Shown here in pieces: positions 41,290 to 49,751 of a stretch of DNA of 59,931 bases. Position 1 is the stretch's first letter, and each line of letters starts with the position of its first letter. Location of the stretch: assembly GCA_964603985.1 (NCBI GenBank), contig CAZRXG010000027.1, positions 1-59,931 on the forward strand, given 5' to 3'. The stretch comes from CAZRXG01 sp964603985 (GTDB lineage Bacteria > Chloroflexota > Anaerolineae > Aggregatilineales > UBA3940). The position numbers and the translations under genes are program-made. The notes below the pieces were generated by a model. The model was not told the DNA's origin. It saw nothing but the letters and a program-made list of their open reading frames with translations, and made no database searches.

Positions 41290-43095
41290 TCAGTTCGCAG
41301 CAGCGATAGGCTCCTTGCCCTTGAACTGGCTCATGTACAGGTCGTAGTAAAAACCCCTCGTCGTGAGCAGATCCTCGTGATTGCCACGCTCGATGATCTG
41401 TCCGTCATTGATTACCAGAATCTGGCGGGCATCGCGGATGGTGCTCAGGCGGTGAGCGATCACAAAGCTGGTGCGTCCCGTCATCAAGGTCAGCAGTGCC
41501 TCCTGGATCTGCACCTCGGTGCGCGTGTCAACGCTGCTGGTCGCCTCGTCGAGGATCAGGATGCTGGGATCGGCCAGGATGGCCCGTGCAATCGCCAACA
41601 GTTGCCGCTGGCCCTGGCTCAAGTTGCTGGCCCGCTCCGAGAGTATTGTGCCGTAGCCCTCCGGCAGACGCCGGATGAACCCGTCGGCGTTGGCCAGCCT
41701 GGCCGCCGCGAGCACCTCCTCGTCGGTGGCATCCAGCCGCCCATAGCGGATGTTCTCCATCACCGTGTCGGCAAAGAGGTACGTATCCTGTAGGACGATC
41801 CCCAGTTGGCGGCGCAGACTGCCCTGCTGTACGGTACGGATGTCCATCCCGTCGACGGTGATGGTGCCGTGGTCGATGTCGTAGAAGCGCGTCAACAGAT
41901 TGACAATGGTTGTCTTACCTGCCCCGGTGGGGCCGACCAGCGCGACGGTATCGCCGGGGTGTGCGCGCAGGCTGACCTGCTTCAGCACCGGCACCCCCGG
42001 GCTGTAGCTGAAGTCCACGCCGTCGAAGATCACTTCGCCACGCACCCTATCCAGAGGAACGGCATCCGGCTGGTCGGTAACCACTTGCTTGGTATCTATT
42101 ACCTCAAAGATACGCTCGGCCCCGGCCAATGCTGCCACGATCATGTTAAACAGGTTCGACGTCTGCATGATGGGGTGCCCAAAGCGGCGGGTGTAACTGG
42201 TGAAGGCTGCGATGATGCCAACTGTCACCCCGCCCATGCCGCGAATTGCCAGCCACGCACCCACCCCTGCCACCAGCACCACGTCCAGGGTGCTGAGCAG
42301 CATTGAAAGCGGCGGGATCAACCCGGCGAGAATATTGGCACGGACGCCCGCATCGCGAGCGGCTTCATTGGCGACTTCAAAGTCATCCAGCGACCCGCCC
42401 TGCCGGTTGTAAGCTACGATCACCCGCTGGCTGCTGAGGTTCTCCTCCAGCAGGCCGTTCAATTGGCCGAGCCTGCTCTGGAGTTGCCGGAAGGCCGGGC
42501 CGATCTGTTTCATCAATAACCCTACGCTCACCATCGTCGTTGGAATGACGGTCAGTGCTACCAGTGTCAACCAGGTGTTCATCATGAACATAATCACCAG
42601 CAAACCGATCATCAATACGATGTTGCTGATGAAGGTAACCAGGCTCTGTGACAGGAGCTGGTTGATGGCATCCATGTCGTTGGTCAGGCGGCTCATCAGG
42701 TCACCGGCAGACTCCCGGTCATAAGTCACCAGCGAGAGCATCTGCATATGCTCGAACAGGTCACGGCGCAGCGCATACATGGCCTTCTGCGCCACCGATG
42801 CCATGATCCGCCCGTACCCGGCTCCGGCCAGCCACATCCCAACGTACACGACAACCATCAGCCCGATGGTGTGTGCCAGCCCGGTCGGGTCACCGGTCAT
42901 GATGTTGTTGTCAATGATGAGGCTCATCAGGTACGGCCCGACGACGTCGAACAGGGTAAACGCCACGATCAGCACGACGACGGCGGCCAGTTGTGGCGTG
43001 TAGGGACGTAGATACGTCAGCAGGCGCTCTACCGATTCCTTTGGGTTTTGGGCAACGGCGGCACGGGCCGCAGCGCTGGCGGGTCCTCTACGCAT
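41290..43095 (-). CDS. ABC exporter half-transporter, canonical ATPase site
   Basis: This 601-residue membrane-ATPase fusion has six helices in residues 30-330 and an ABC domain from about 350. The Walker A is GPTGAGKTTI, the signature SNLSQGQRQLLAIARA, the Walker B ILILDEATSSVD with the catalytic Glu, and the H-loop VIAHRLSTIRDA. It lies 2 bases after its partner gene, whose Walker B lacks this Glu. Together they form a TM287/288- or BmrCD-type heterodimeric exporter, probably for drugs, lipids or peptides. The MarR-type gene upstream should control it. Confidence 0.92.
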   Translation of the reverse strand: MRRGPASAAARAAVAQNPKESVERLLTYLRPYTPQLAAVVVLIVAFTLFDVVGPYLMSLIIDNNIMTGDPTGLAHTIGLMVVVYVGMWLAGAGYGRIMASVAQKAMYALRRDLFEHMQMLSLVTYDRESAGDLMSRLTNDMDAINQLLSQSLVTFISNIVLMIGLLVIMFMMNTWLTLVALTVIPTTMVSVGLLMKQIGPAFRQLQSRLGQLNGLLEENLSSQRVIVAYNRQGGSLDDFEVANEAARDAGVRANILAGLIPPLSMLLSTLDVVLVAGVGAWLAIRGMGGVTVGIIAAFTSYTRRFGHPIMQTSNLFNMIVAALAGAERIFEVIDTKQVVTDQPDAVPLDRVRGEVIFDGVDFSYSPGVPVLKQVSLRAHPGDTVALVGPTGAGKTTIVNLLTRFYDIDHGTITVDGMDIRTVQQGSLRRQLGIVLQDTYLFADTVMENIRYGRLDATDEEVLAAARLANADGFIRRLPEGYGTILSERASNLSQGQRQLLAIARAILADPSILILDEATSSVDTRTEVQIQEALLTLMTGRTSFVIAHRLSTIRDARQILVINDGQIIERGNHEDLLTTRGFYYDLYMSQFKGKEPIAAAN

Positions 43096-43097
43096 GG

Positions 43098-44894
43098 TTA
43101 ATTGTCCCCCCTTCCAGTCCTGGCTGCCGACGCGGGTTTAGCGCCGCCGGATTGTACCAGTCCATTACCTAACTGCGAGTGATAGATCTCTTGATAGATG
43201 GGGCTGCTGGTTAACAGCTCCTGATGTGTGCCGCTGGCTGCGATCTGGCCGTTGTCCAGCACGATTATCCAGTCGGCGGACAGCACGGTGCTGATGCGCT
43301 GGGCGACGACAAAGCTGGTTCGCTCTTTCATCAGCTCGTCCAGCCTATCCAGGATGCGGGCCTCGGTCGTAACGTCCACCGCGCTGGTGCTGTCGTCGAG
43401 GATCAGGATGGCCGGGTTGGTACACAGTGCCCGTGCAATAGCAATACGCTGCTTCTCACCGCCGGAGAAGTTCGTGCCGCGCTGGCCCACTTGCGCGTCG
43501 TACCCGCCGGGCTTCTCCATGATGAAGTCGTGGGCCTGCGCCGCTTTCGCGGCTGCGATCACCTCTTCGTCGGTGGCATCGGGTCGCCCGAATCGGATGT
43601 TGTCCCGCACACTGCCGCTGAACAGCACCGCTTCTTGCAGCGCCACGCCGACTTGAGCGCGCAGCGTCTGCTGGTCGATGTCGCGCACGTCCACTCCGTC
43701 GATGGTTACCCGGCCACCGGTCACGTCGTAAAAGCGCGGGATCAGATTCACCAGGCTCGATTTGCCGGAGCCGGTCGCCCCCAGAATGGCGACGGTTTTG
43801 CCCGGCTCGGCCACGAAGTCGACGCCGCGCAGGGCTGGCTCGTGATGGCCCTTATGACCGTCGTAGTCCAGCGTGACGTTTTCGAAGGCAACTCGCCCTC
43901 TGATCCCGTCCAGTGACACGGCATCGGGTGGGTCGGTGATGGCCGGCGCAGCGTCAATAACCTCCACGATCCGGCCAACCGACACCGCAGCCGCATACAA
44001 CTGCGGCAGGATCATGCCCAGCATCAGTACGGGGAACATGGTTGTCATAAGGTAGTTGGTAAAGGCAACGATCTCGCCGGTGGTAAGCTGTCCGTCAATC
44101 GCCAGTCTGCCGCCAAACCACAGGATGGCTGCCATCCCCAGGTTGAGAATCAGCAGCATGAGCGGCAGGAGAAGGGCGAACAACTGGTAGGTCCTGGTGC
44201 CCACCTCCATGTAGGCATTGTTGGCATTATCGAAGCGGGCGTTTTCATAGTCCTCTCTTACGAAGGCTCGCACCACCCGCACCCCGGCAATGTTCTCCTG
44301 TAAGACGGTGTTGAGCCGGTCGAGCCGTGCCTGTACACGCCGGAACAGCGGCCCACTCATGGAGCTGAACCACGTCACCATCCCGGCGGTGAGCGGTAAC
44401 AGCACCACCAGCAACAGTGCCAGCCGTGGGCTGGTCACCACCAACATGATCAGGCTGCCCACCAGCAGCAACGGGACCCGCAGGGCGATCCGAAGAGACA
44501 TCAAGACTGCGTTCTTTACGATGTTGGTGTCCGAAGTCAGCCGGACCAGCAGTTCGCCGGTTTGCAGATGATCGAGATTGGCAAAGGTGTAGCGCTGGAT
44601 GTTGCGATAGGCGGCGTCGCGCAGGTCGGCAGCCGTGTGCTCTGACACCCGCGCGGCCAACACGGAGCGCAGGAAACTCACTGCCAGATTCAACAGTATC
44701 AGCCCGCCCATCAGCAGTGAGGCATTAACCACCACCTGCGTGTTACTGGCGACGATGCCATCGTCGATGATGTGCTGGATCTGCTGTGGGATCAGTAGTT
44801 CGCTACCAACCGCCACTATCATTGTGACAACGGCGAACAGGATTTCCTTCCAATAGGGCCTAAGATACGGTACCAATCGCTTCAGAGATGTCAT
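43098..44894 (-). CDS. ABC exporter half-transporter, degenerate ATPase site
   Basis: This 598-residue partner has six helices (about 15-315) and an ABC domain with Walker A GATGSGKSSL and signature GTNFSGGEKQRIAIARAL. Its Walker B reads ILILDDSTSAVD: the catalytic Glu is Asp, as in the degenerate half of heterodimeric exporters. The switch is VVAQRISTV with Gln in place of the usual His. It would bind ATP for long periods while the partner hydrolyses. It is 88 bases downstream of the MarR-type gene and translationally next to the second half. Confidence 0.92.
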   Translation of the reverse strand: MTSLKRLVPYLRPYWKEILFAVVTMIVAVGSELLIPQQIQHIIDDGIVASNTQVVVNASLLMGGLILLNLAVSFLRSVLAARVSEHTAADLRDAAYRNIQRYTFANLDHLQTGELLVRLTSDTNIVKNAVLMSLRIALRVPLLLVGSLIMLVVTSPRLALLLVVLLPLTAGMVTWFSSMSGPLFRRVQARLDRLNTVLQENIAGVRVVRAFVREDYENARFDNANNAYMEVGTRTYQLFALLLPLMLLILNLGMAAILWFGGRLAIDGQLTTGEIVAFTNYLMTTMFPVLMLGMILPQLYAAAVSVGRIVEVIDAAPAITDPPDAVSLDGIRGRVAFENVTLDYDGHKGHHEPALRGVDFVAEPGKTVAILGATGSGKSSLVNLIPRFYDVTGGRVTIDGVDVRDIDQQTLRAQVGVALQEAVLFSGSVRDNIRFGRPDATDEEVIAAAKAAQAHDFIMEKPGGYDAQVGQRGTNFSGGEKQRIAIARALCTNPAILILDDSTSAVDVTTEARILDRLDELMKERTSFVVAQRISTVLSADWIIVLDNGQIAASGTHQELLTSSPIYQEIYHSQLGNGLVQSGGAKPASAARTGRGDN

Positions 44895-44982
44895 GTAGCT
44901 TCCTTTGCTGGCTGGTCAAGTTCCTTCCCAAAACAAAAACTTGTGGCACCCACAAGCTGGCGATAGTCGGGTAAGCAACCGG

Positions 44983-45423
44983 TTAAATTTGGTCCAGGGT
45001 CTCCGCAAGGTTGGCCTGGAGTCGTAACATAAACTGCTTGAATTGTTCCCATTCTGCCTCGTCGAATCCCCTGTGCATAACCTCATTCATGGAGGACAAC
45101 AGTACGTGAGCCTGCCCCAGGGTGTCCCATCCGGTGGCCGTGAGATACACTCGTGACACACGCTCGTCGGCGGGATCGCCGCGCCGCTCCACAAATCCTG
45201 CGTGCTCCAGCCGCCTGACCATATTGGAGATCGTCGGGGCCGACACGTTGAGATGTGCGGCCAGGTCACCCTGCGCACACCCATTCTGTTGTTGCAACGC
45301 GAACAGCAGGCCGGGTTGCCCGCGATGCAGGCCAATCGGTCCCAGCAGTTGCTGGATCCGGAGGCGGTGCATACGGCACGTCATGGCAAGAATGAATCCC
45401 AACTGCCCTTCGTAACCTTTCAT
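44983..45423 (-). CDS. MarR-family regulator of the ABC exporter
   Basis: This 146-residue winged-helix dimer has a recognition region at about 50-80 (GDLAAHLNVSAPTISNMVRR, then LEHAGFVERRGDPADERVSR), the standard MarR wing with DxRxxR. Two near-palindromic repeats and a perfect sigma70 promoter lie directly before its start. It is therefore likely autoregulated and represses the two exporter genes that follow. The inducing ligand is not known. Confidence 0.9.
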   Translation of the reverse strand: MKGYEGQLGFILAMTCRMHRLRIQQLLGPIGLHRGQPGLLFALQQQNGCAQGDLAAHLNVSAPTISNMVRRLEHAGFVERRGDPADERVSRVYLTATGWDTLGQAHVLLSSMNEVMHRGFDEAEWEQFKQFMLRLQANLAETLDQI

Positions 45424-45439
45424 TTTACCCCGACTATTG

Positions 45440-45465
45440 TTAGCCGACTAAATATTAGCCGACTA
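45440..45465 (-). promoter_or_regulatory. MarR operator repeats
   Basis: TTAGCCGACTA occurs twice (45440-45450 and 45455-45465), each part of a near-palindrome of the type TTAGTCGGCTAA; a third partial copy (TAGTCGG on the minus strand) follows closer to the gene. They sit immediately downstream of the -10 box, so binding would block transcription. Confidence 0.7.
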
Positions 45466-45466
45466 C

Positions 45467-45494
45467 ATTATACAGTGTGTGTCATAAATGTCAA
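45467..45494 (-). promoter_or_regulatory. Consensus sigma70 promoter of the MarR-exporter operon
   Basis: On the minus strand a perfect TTGACA (45489-45494), a 16-base spacer and a perfect TATAAT (45467-45472) precede the operator repeats. Such a strong promoter makes sense under tight repression. Confidence 0.8.
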
Positions 45495-45551
45495 GGGAAA
45501 TCCTCGGTGATAATCTGCTGGCCGGTATGAGGTTCGCTCTACCTGTCCGGC

Positions 45552-46634
45552 CTATCCAACCCTGATGTATCCGTCCCCATCCGTTTCAACCGTCTCGCAC
45601 CACTTCTTGAATGTCCCAAGCCAGGCTTTGTTGGGAAGGGTGAGGACCGAGTCCTCCCCCGGCAGCTTGGTGCCATCTGGAAGAACGGCGCCCGCCAACG
45701 TATCGGCCTGCCGGAGCTGCTCAAGGGTCAGGCATTCCACTCCTTCTAAGTTGGCGTGCATCAGGCGTGTCCCTTGTAAGTTGGCATCCCGTAGATAGGC
45801 CCCCTGCAAGTCGGCTGCCCGCATGAACGTGCCCTGCAGGTTGGAATTCTGGAGGTTTGCACCTTGTAGGTTGGCGCTCCACAGGTTGGCGTTGCTCAGG
45901 TTTGACAATCCCAGGAGCACCTCGCGCGCATTGGCTTCATTCAGGTTCGCCCCCGCAAAGTTGGCCCGGCGCAAATCAGCCCCTTCCAGGTTGGCGGACA
46001 TAAGAAATGCCCCTTGTAGATCGGCTTCCTCCAGGAGTGCCCCTTGCAGGTTGGCCTGCACCAGATGTGCTTCCCGTGCGCTGATCTGCATCAGGTGCGC
46101 GTCCTGCAAATCAGCCCCTTCCAGGTGTGCCTCTTCCAGGTTGGCCTGCATCAGGTACGCCCCTTGTAGATCGGCTTCCTCCAGGAGTGCCCCTTGCAGG
46201 TTGGTCTGCCGCAGGTGCGCTCCCGCCATGTTAACGCCCAAGAGCATCGCTTCTTGCAGGTCGGCCTCCCACAGCATAGCCCCTTTCATGTCGGCCTCTA
46301 CCAGAATTGCCCCCCGCAAGACGGTACACATCAGATTGGCCCCTCGCAAGTTGGCATGGCGAAGGTTGGTTTCCCTCAGGTTTGCCCTGAACAATTCCGC
46401 GTCTTCGAGATTTGCACGCTCCAGGTTAGCCCCTGCCAGGTTCGCATCCGAGAGATCGAAACCTGACAGATTAAAACCAAGCAGCGAAGTCTGTCTATCC
46501 CAGTTCAGCGCGACCTGGAGCTGTCCCTCGTCACCGCCTGGTGCCTCTTGCGAGGGCTGGCGCGTTCCGCATAAACTACAGAACCTGGCCTCATCGGGCA
46601 GTTCATCACCGCACTGGATACAGTTTTTTGTCAT
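45552..46634 (-). CDS. Pentapeptide-repeat protein with N-terminal zinc ribbon
   Basis: The ATG at 46634, with GGAAGGAT upstream, gives 360 residues. The N-terminus is a double CxxC zinc ribbon (KNCIQCGDE and RFCSLCG). From about residue 50 to 315 it consists of A(N/D)LxxA-type pentapeptide repeats (ANLERANLEDAELFRANLRE and many more), which fold as a right-handed quadrilateral beta-helix. A short C-terminal domain follows. Some such proteins mimic DNA and protect gyrase (Qnr/MfpA), others are scaffolds; nothing here decides between them. It is a single gene with its own direction. Confidence 0.88.
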   Translation of the reverse strand: MTKNCIQCGDELPDEARFCSLCGTRQPSQEAPGGDEGQLQVALNWDRQTSLLGFNLSGFDLSDANLAGANLERANLEDAELFRANLRETNLRHANLRGANLMCTVLRGAILVEADMKGAMLWEADLQEAMLLGVNMAGAHLRQTNLQGALLEEADLQGAYLMQANLEEAHLEGADLQDAHLMQISAREAHLVQANLQGALLEEADLQGAFLMSANLEGADLRRANFAGANLNEANAREVLLGLSNLSNANLWSANLQGANLQNSNLQGTFMRAADLQGAYLRDANLQGTRLMHANLEGVECLTLEQLRQADTLAGAVLPDGTKLPGEDSVLTLPNKAWLGTFKKWCETVETDGDGYIRVG

Positions 46635-46979
46635 TGCTATCCTTCCCCCTCCCGTTTTTAGCCGATCATAGCACAGCCCAACGCAAAGCAAAACAGGGAA
46701 TTGAGCGTCTGCCACCCTGTGCGGCCCCTGTGAGGCGAAGGTGAGGAATTGTCAAACACGCTGTAATAAAAAGGAAGCTCACCCCGAATTGGGCTAAGTT
46801 ACCGGTGCAGACCTTGACCGTATGGTTTGAAGTGTGTTATAATGCGAACGCTCTTGGCCTCTGGGTAAGTGCCCTTCAGAGAACAAATCAATTAAATAGC
46901 TTCGCGCCATACTCTCATTGTTTTTTTCTCTGGTGGCATATTTTTGCGTCGTCGGTATTGTAAGTGATGGTATTGTATT
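46635..46979. other. Divergent intergenic region, pentapeptide gene / yceD
   Basis: This 345-base gap carries the strong promoter at 46814-46843 for the yceD-sigma factor genes. The rest is AT-rich towards 46980 and shows no gene. The GTG at 46980 has only a weak ribosome-binding site (TGATGG). Confidence 0.5.
46814..46843 (+). promoter_or_regulatory. Sigma70-type promoter of the yceD-sigma gene pair
   Basis: TTGACC (46814-46819), an 18-base spacer and TATAAT (46838-46843) lie about 137 bases before the GTG at 46980. Confidence 0.6.
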
Positions 46980-47504
46980 GTGGCCACCCTCAACAAGTCT
47001 GATAACCACCTACTCAGACTAAATGTCGGCTTCCTTCTCGGAGAAAGCGCGGGCTACAGCCGCGAGTTTGTCTTCGATGAGACGGAACCAATAGCGGCTG
47101 AAGACGTAGCCATTACTAAGTTACATGGCAGTCTGCGTCTGACCCGTACTCCACAGGGCATCCTTATCCAGGGCACATTGCATGCCCAGACATCGGTCGC
47201 GTGCACCCGCTGCCTGGCTCCACTTGAACTGCCCTACGAGGTCGAGTTCTCCGAGCTATTTGTTCATCCGGCCTCCCCTGACAAAAATGACCCCTACGTC
47301 GTCCACGAAGGCGGCTACATTGACCTCACACCCATCATGCGAGAGGAGGCCATCCTGGCCGTCCCGATGCGAGTGCTTTGTTCCCCGGATTGTAAGGGCC
47401 TGTGCCCGGAATGCGGACAGAATCTCAACGAAGGCCCCTGTGATTGCGCTCGCGAGCGTATTGACCCGCGCCTGGCCCCGCTGCGGGCGCTGTTAGAGGA
47501 TTGA
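46980..47504 (+). CDS. YceD/DUF177 family protein
   Basis: This 174-residue soluble protein starts at GTG. It has the DUF177 (YceD, 23S rRNA accumulation) pattern: VACTRCLAPLELPYEVEFSE, then LTPIMREEAILAVPMRVLCS, and a zinc-ribbon-like CSPDCKGLCPECGQNLNEG. YceD is usually followed by rpmF (ribosomal protein L32); here rpmF is absent and a sigma factor gene follows instead. The family is linked to ribosome assembly or rRNA stability. A perfect hairpin separates it from the sigma gene. Confidence 0.88.
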   Translation: MATLNKSDNHLLRLNVGFLLGESAGYSREFVFDETEPIAAEDVAITKLHGSLRLTRTPQGILIQGTLHAQTSVACTRCLAPLELPYEVEFSELFVHPASPDKNDPYVVHEGGYIDLTPIMREEAILAVPMRVLCSPDCKGLCPECGQNLNEGPCDCARERIDPRLAPLRALLED

Positions 47505-47514
47505 GCAGGAGACG

Positions 47515-47538
47515 ACACCGATCCTTCTGGATCGGTGT
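47515..47538 (+). terminator. Perfect 10-bp hairpin between yceD and the sigma gene
   Basis: ACACCGATCC (47515-47524) pairs with GGATCGGTGT (47529-47538) around a 4-base loop and is followed by TGT rather than a T-run. It may act as a partial terminator or set the ratio of the two products. Confidence 0.5.
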
Positions 47539-47617
47539 TGTACATATATGGCGGTGTTAAAGAACTGTTGGCTGTTCCAGTTACTAGTATTGCATTGATT
47601 GGAATGGAGTTTCGCGA

Positions 47618-48847
47618 ATGAGTTACGGGGACAATGGAGACCTAGAGTTGATTGCCGACCTCCTGGAGAAGGCCGAAGGACAGGGGTATCTGACAACCGA
47701 CGATATTCTCGATGCCGCTGATGAGGAGAACATGGAGCAGGCCGAAGAGATCCTCATGGCCTTAGCTGCGGCAGGCATTGAGATCTACGAAGCCAAGGAC
47801 GACGTGCCGCTCAGGAGCGAGAAGGCGCTGGTCAGTAAGCTCGAGGTGGATAAGCCGGAAAGCGAAGATGAATTCGATTTTTCCAGCCTCGCCGACCTGG
47901 TCGAAGAAGATAACCCCTTTGACCTTTCCGGTGTATCCTCCGACGACACGGTTGGCCTGTATCTCAAAGAGATGGCACGTGTCCCACTGTTGACCACCGA
48001 GGAGGAAGTAGAACTTGCCCGCCGTCTGGAGCAAGGCAATTTTGCGGCTGAATACCTGAACGGCCGCAAGGACAAACTCTCCCAGGAAGAGCGTGAGCAA
48101 TTGTTGATTACCGTGGAGGAGGGCAGAGCTGCGCGTGAACACCTGATCAAGGCCAACACGCGGCTGGTGGTCAGCATCGCCAAAAAGTACATGGGACAGG
48201 GCGTCCCCTTCCTCGACCTGATTCAAGAGGGCAATCTTGGCCTGATGAAGGCCGTCGAGAAGTTCGATTACCGGCGTGGGTACCGCTTCAGCACGTATGC
48301 CACGTGGTGGATCCGCCAGACGATCACCCGCGCCATCGCCGACCAGGGGCGCACGATTCGCGTCCCGGTGCACATGTCGGACCGCATTCGCAAGCTCTAC
48401 AAGACGGCCCGCCAGCTCGAACAGGCGCACGGGCGCAAGCCCACCCCGGAGGAGATCGCTGCCGTGCTGGACATCGAGCCGCGCAAAGTCCAGTGGATGC
48501 TCAAAGTAAGCTGGCAGCCACTTTCGCTGGAACACCCTGTCGGGGAAGAAGAGGACAGTGAGCTTGGCTCCTTCATCGAGGACGACACCACGCCCACGCC
48601 CACCCAGAGCGTGTACGACAATCTGCTGCGTGAGAAGGTCGAGGAGGTGCTGGCGACGCTCACCCCCCGCGAGGCGCGTATCTTGCGGCTGCGCTTCGGT
48701 CTTCAGAACGGGCGCAGCTACACGCTGGAAGAGGTGGGGCAGAAGTTTGGTTTGACGCGCGAGCGTATCCGCCAGATCGAGGGGAAGGCGCTGCGGCGGC
48801 TGCGGCATCCACGCCGCTCCCGGCAGCTACGTGATTATCTGACTTGA
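47618..48847 (+). CDS. rpoD: RNA polymerase sigma factor, RpoD/SigA type
   Basis: This 409-residue group 1/2 sigma70 has a region 1.1-like acidic N-terminus (about 1-100), region 1.2 (DTVGLYLKEMARVPLLTTEE), region 2 with the 2.3-2.4 core FDYRRGYRFSTYATWWIRQT, region 3 (ADQGRTIRVPVHM, then an RKPTPEEIA stretch) and region 4.2 (YTLEEVGQKFGLTRERIRQI). The presence of 1.1-like sequence and the standard length favour the main housekeeping factor; a close group 2 relative cannot be excluded. The promoters found in this window fit its TTGACA/TATAAT specificity. Confidence 0.9.
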   Translation: MSYGDNGDLELIADLLEKAEGQGYLTTDDILDAADEENMEQAEEILMALAAAGIEIYEAKDDVPLRSEKALVSKLEVDKPESEDEFDFSSLADLVEEDNPFDLSGVSSDDTVGLYLKEMARVPLLTTEEEVELARRLEQGNFAAEYLNGRKDKLSQEEREQLLITVEEGRAAREHLIKANTRLVVSIAKKYMGQGVPFLDLIQEGNLGLMKAVEKFDYRRGYRFSTYATWWIRQTITRAIADQGRTIRVPVHMSDRIRKLYKTARQLEQAHGRKPTPEEIAAVLDIEPRKVQWMLKVSWQPLSLEHPVGEEEDSELGSFIEDDTTPTPTQSVYDNLLREKVEEVLATLTPREARILRLRFGLQNGRSYTLEEVGQKFGLTRERIRQIEGKALRRLRHPRRSRQLRDYLT

Positions 48848-48873
48848 GAACCCGATTCCTTTATTGAAATGAC

Positions 48874-48901
48874 AAGCGCGTGGCCGACACCACGCGCTTT
48901 T
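48874..48901 (+). terminator. Rho-independent terminator of the sigma factor gene
   Basis: AAGCGCGTGG (48874-48883) pairs with CCACGCGCTT (48890-48899) around a 6-base loop and runs into TTTT. Confidence 0.8.
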
Positions 48902-48986
48902 ACGTTGGCGGTTTTCTATTCCTCTTCGCCCCCTCTCAAGACACTGAATTCCACAAGTGGAGGAAAACCCGGCCAGGAAAGAGCCG

Positions 48987-49751
48987 CTAGCGAAGCATGA
49001 CCATTCCGACCAGGAACGAAGCCGTCGTCGCTGCCAGTGCCAGCCAGTCGAGGGAGGACAGCGCGATGTCATGCCGGTAGGTGCGCTGCCGGCTCACGCC
49101 GAACCCGCGCGCAGCCAGACCCAGGGCCAGCGCGTCGCTGAGGCGCAACGAGGCAATGATCAGGGCGATCAGCGTCGGGACGGCAGCGCGCGTTCGCTTG
49201 ACCAGCCCCCCCTGTGAGAGATCCCAACCGCGCGCCTCCTGCGCCTGCGAGATGGTGGTGTACAGGTCGCCGATCGTTCCCAGGTAGCGCAGCGCCATAC
49301 CGATGGTCATCGCCCAGGAGTACGGCAGCCCGATCTTTTGCAGGCCGCGCACCAGCGTGTTGATCGGTGTGGTCAGGATGGGGATCAGGGCAGCAAAGGC
49401 CGCCACCGCCACCCGCAGCGTGTAACGTAGCCCGGTCAGCAGCCCGGTCTCGGTGATCCGCAGGGGGCCAAGCCGCCACAGATCGGGGCCGGGGCCGGGC
49501 AGCAGAAGCGGCTGCATGACCATAATGATCAGGAGAACGGGGGCCAACGAGCGCCACAGGCGGGCGACGCTGCGGAGCGGCACCCTGCCCAGCAGGAGCA
49601 CCGCCTGCGTCAGCAGCAGCGCCCCCAGCAGCGCCCCCGGCTCAGGGACGAAGATGCAGAACAGCATCCCCAGCAGCGCGAACCACAGCTTGACGCGCGG
49701 GTCGAGCCGGTAAAGCCACGACTCACCGGGGGCGTAGATGCTGTTCGTCAT
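48987..49751 (-). CDS. ECF transporter transmembrane T component (EcfT/CbiQ-like)
   Basis: This 254-residue protein has about six hydrophobic helices and the coupling motifs of EcfT: AQEARGWD and a second Ala-Arg-Gly in LGLAARGFGV, which contact the two ATPase domains. LDPRVKLWFALLGM near the N-terminus is typical for the family. It overlaps the ATPase stop by 4 bases and is the last gene of the operon MocR - S - AA' - T. It couples ATP hydrolysis to toppling of the substrate-binding S component. Confidence 0.9.
   Translation of the reverse strand: MTNSIYAPGESWLYRLDPRVKLWFALLGMLFCIFVPEPGALLGALLLTQAVLLLGRVPLRSVARLWRSLAPVLLIIMVMQPLLLPGPGPDLWRLGPLRITETGLLTGLRYTLRVAVAAFAALIPILTTPINTLVRGLQKIGLPYSWAMTIGMALRYLGTIGDLYTTISQAQEARGWDLSQGGLVKRTRAAVPTLIALIIASLRLSDALALGLAARGFGVSRQRTYRHDIALSSLDWLALAATTASFLVGMVMLR

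Noticed and set aside
45823..46671. Repetitive DNA of the pentapeptide gene as a DNA repeat element
   Set aside because: The 15-base periodicity is explained by the pentapeptide coding pattern on the minus strand.
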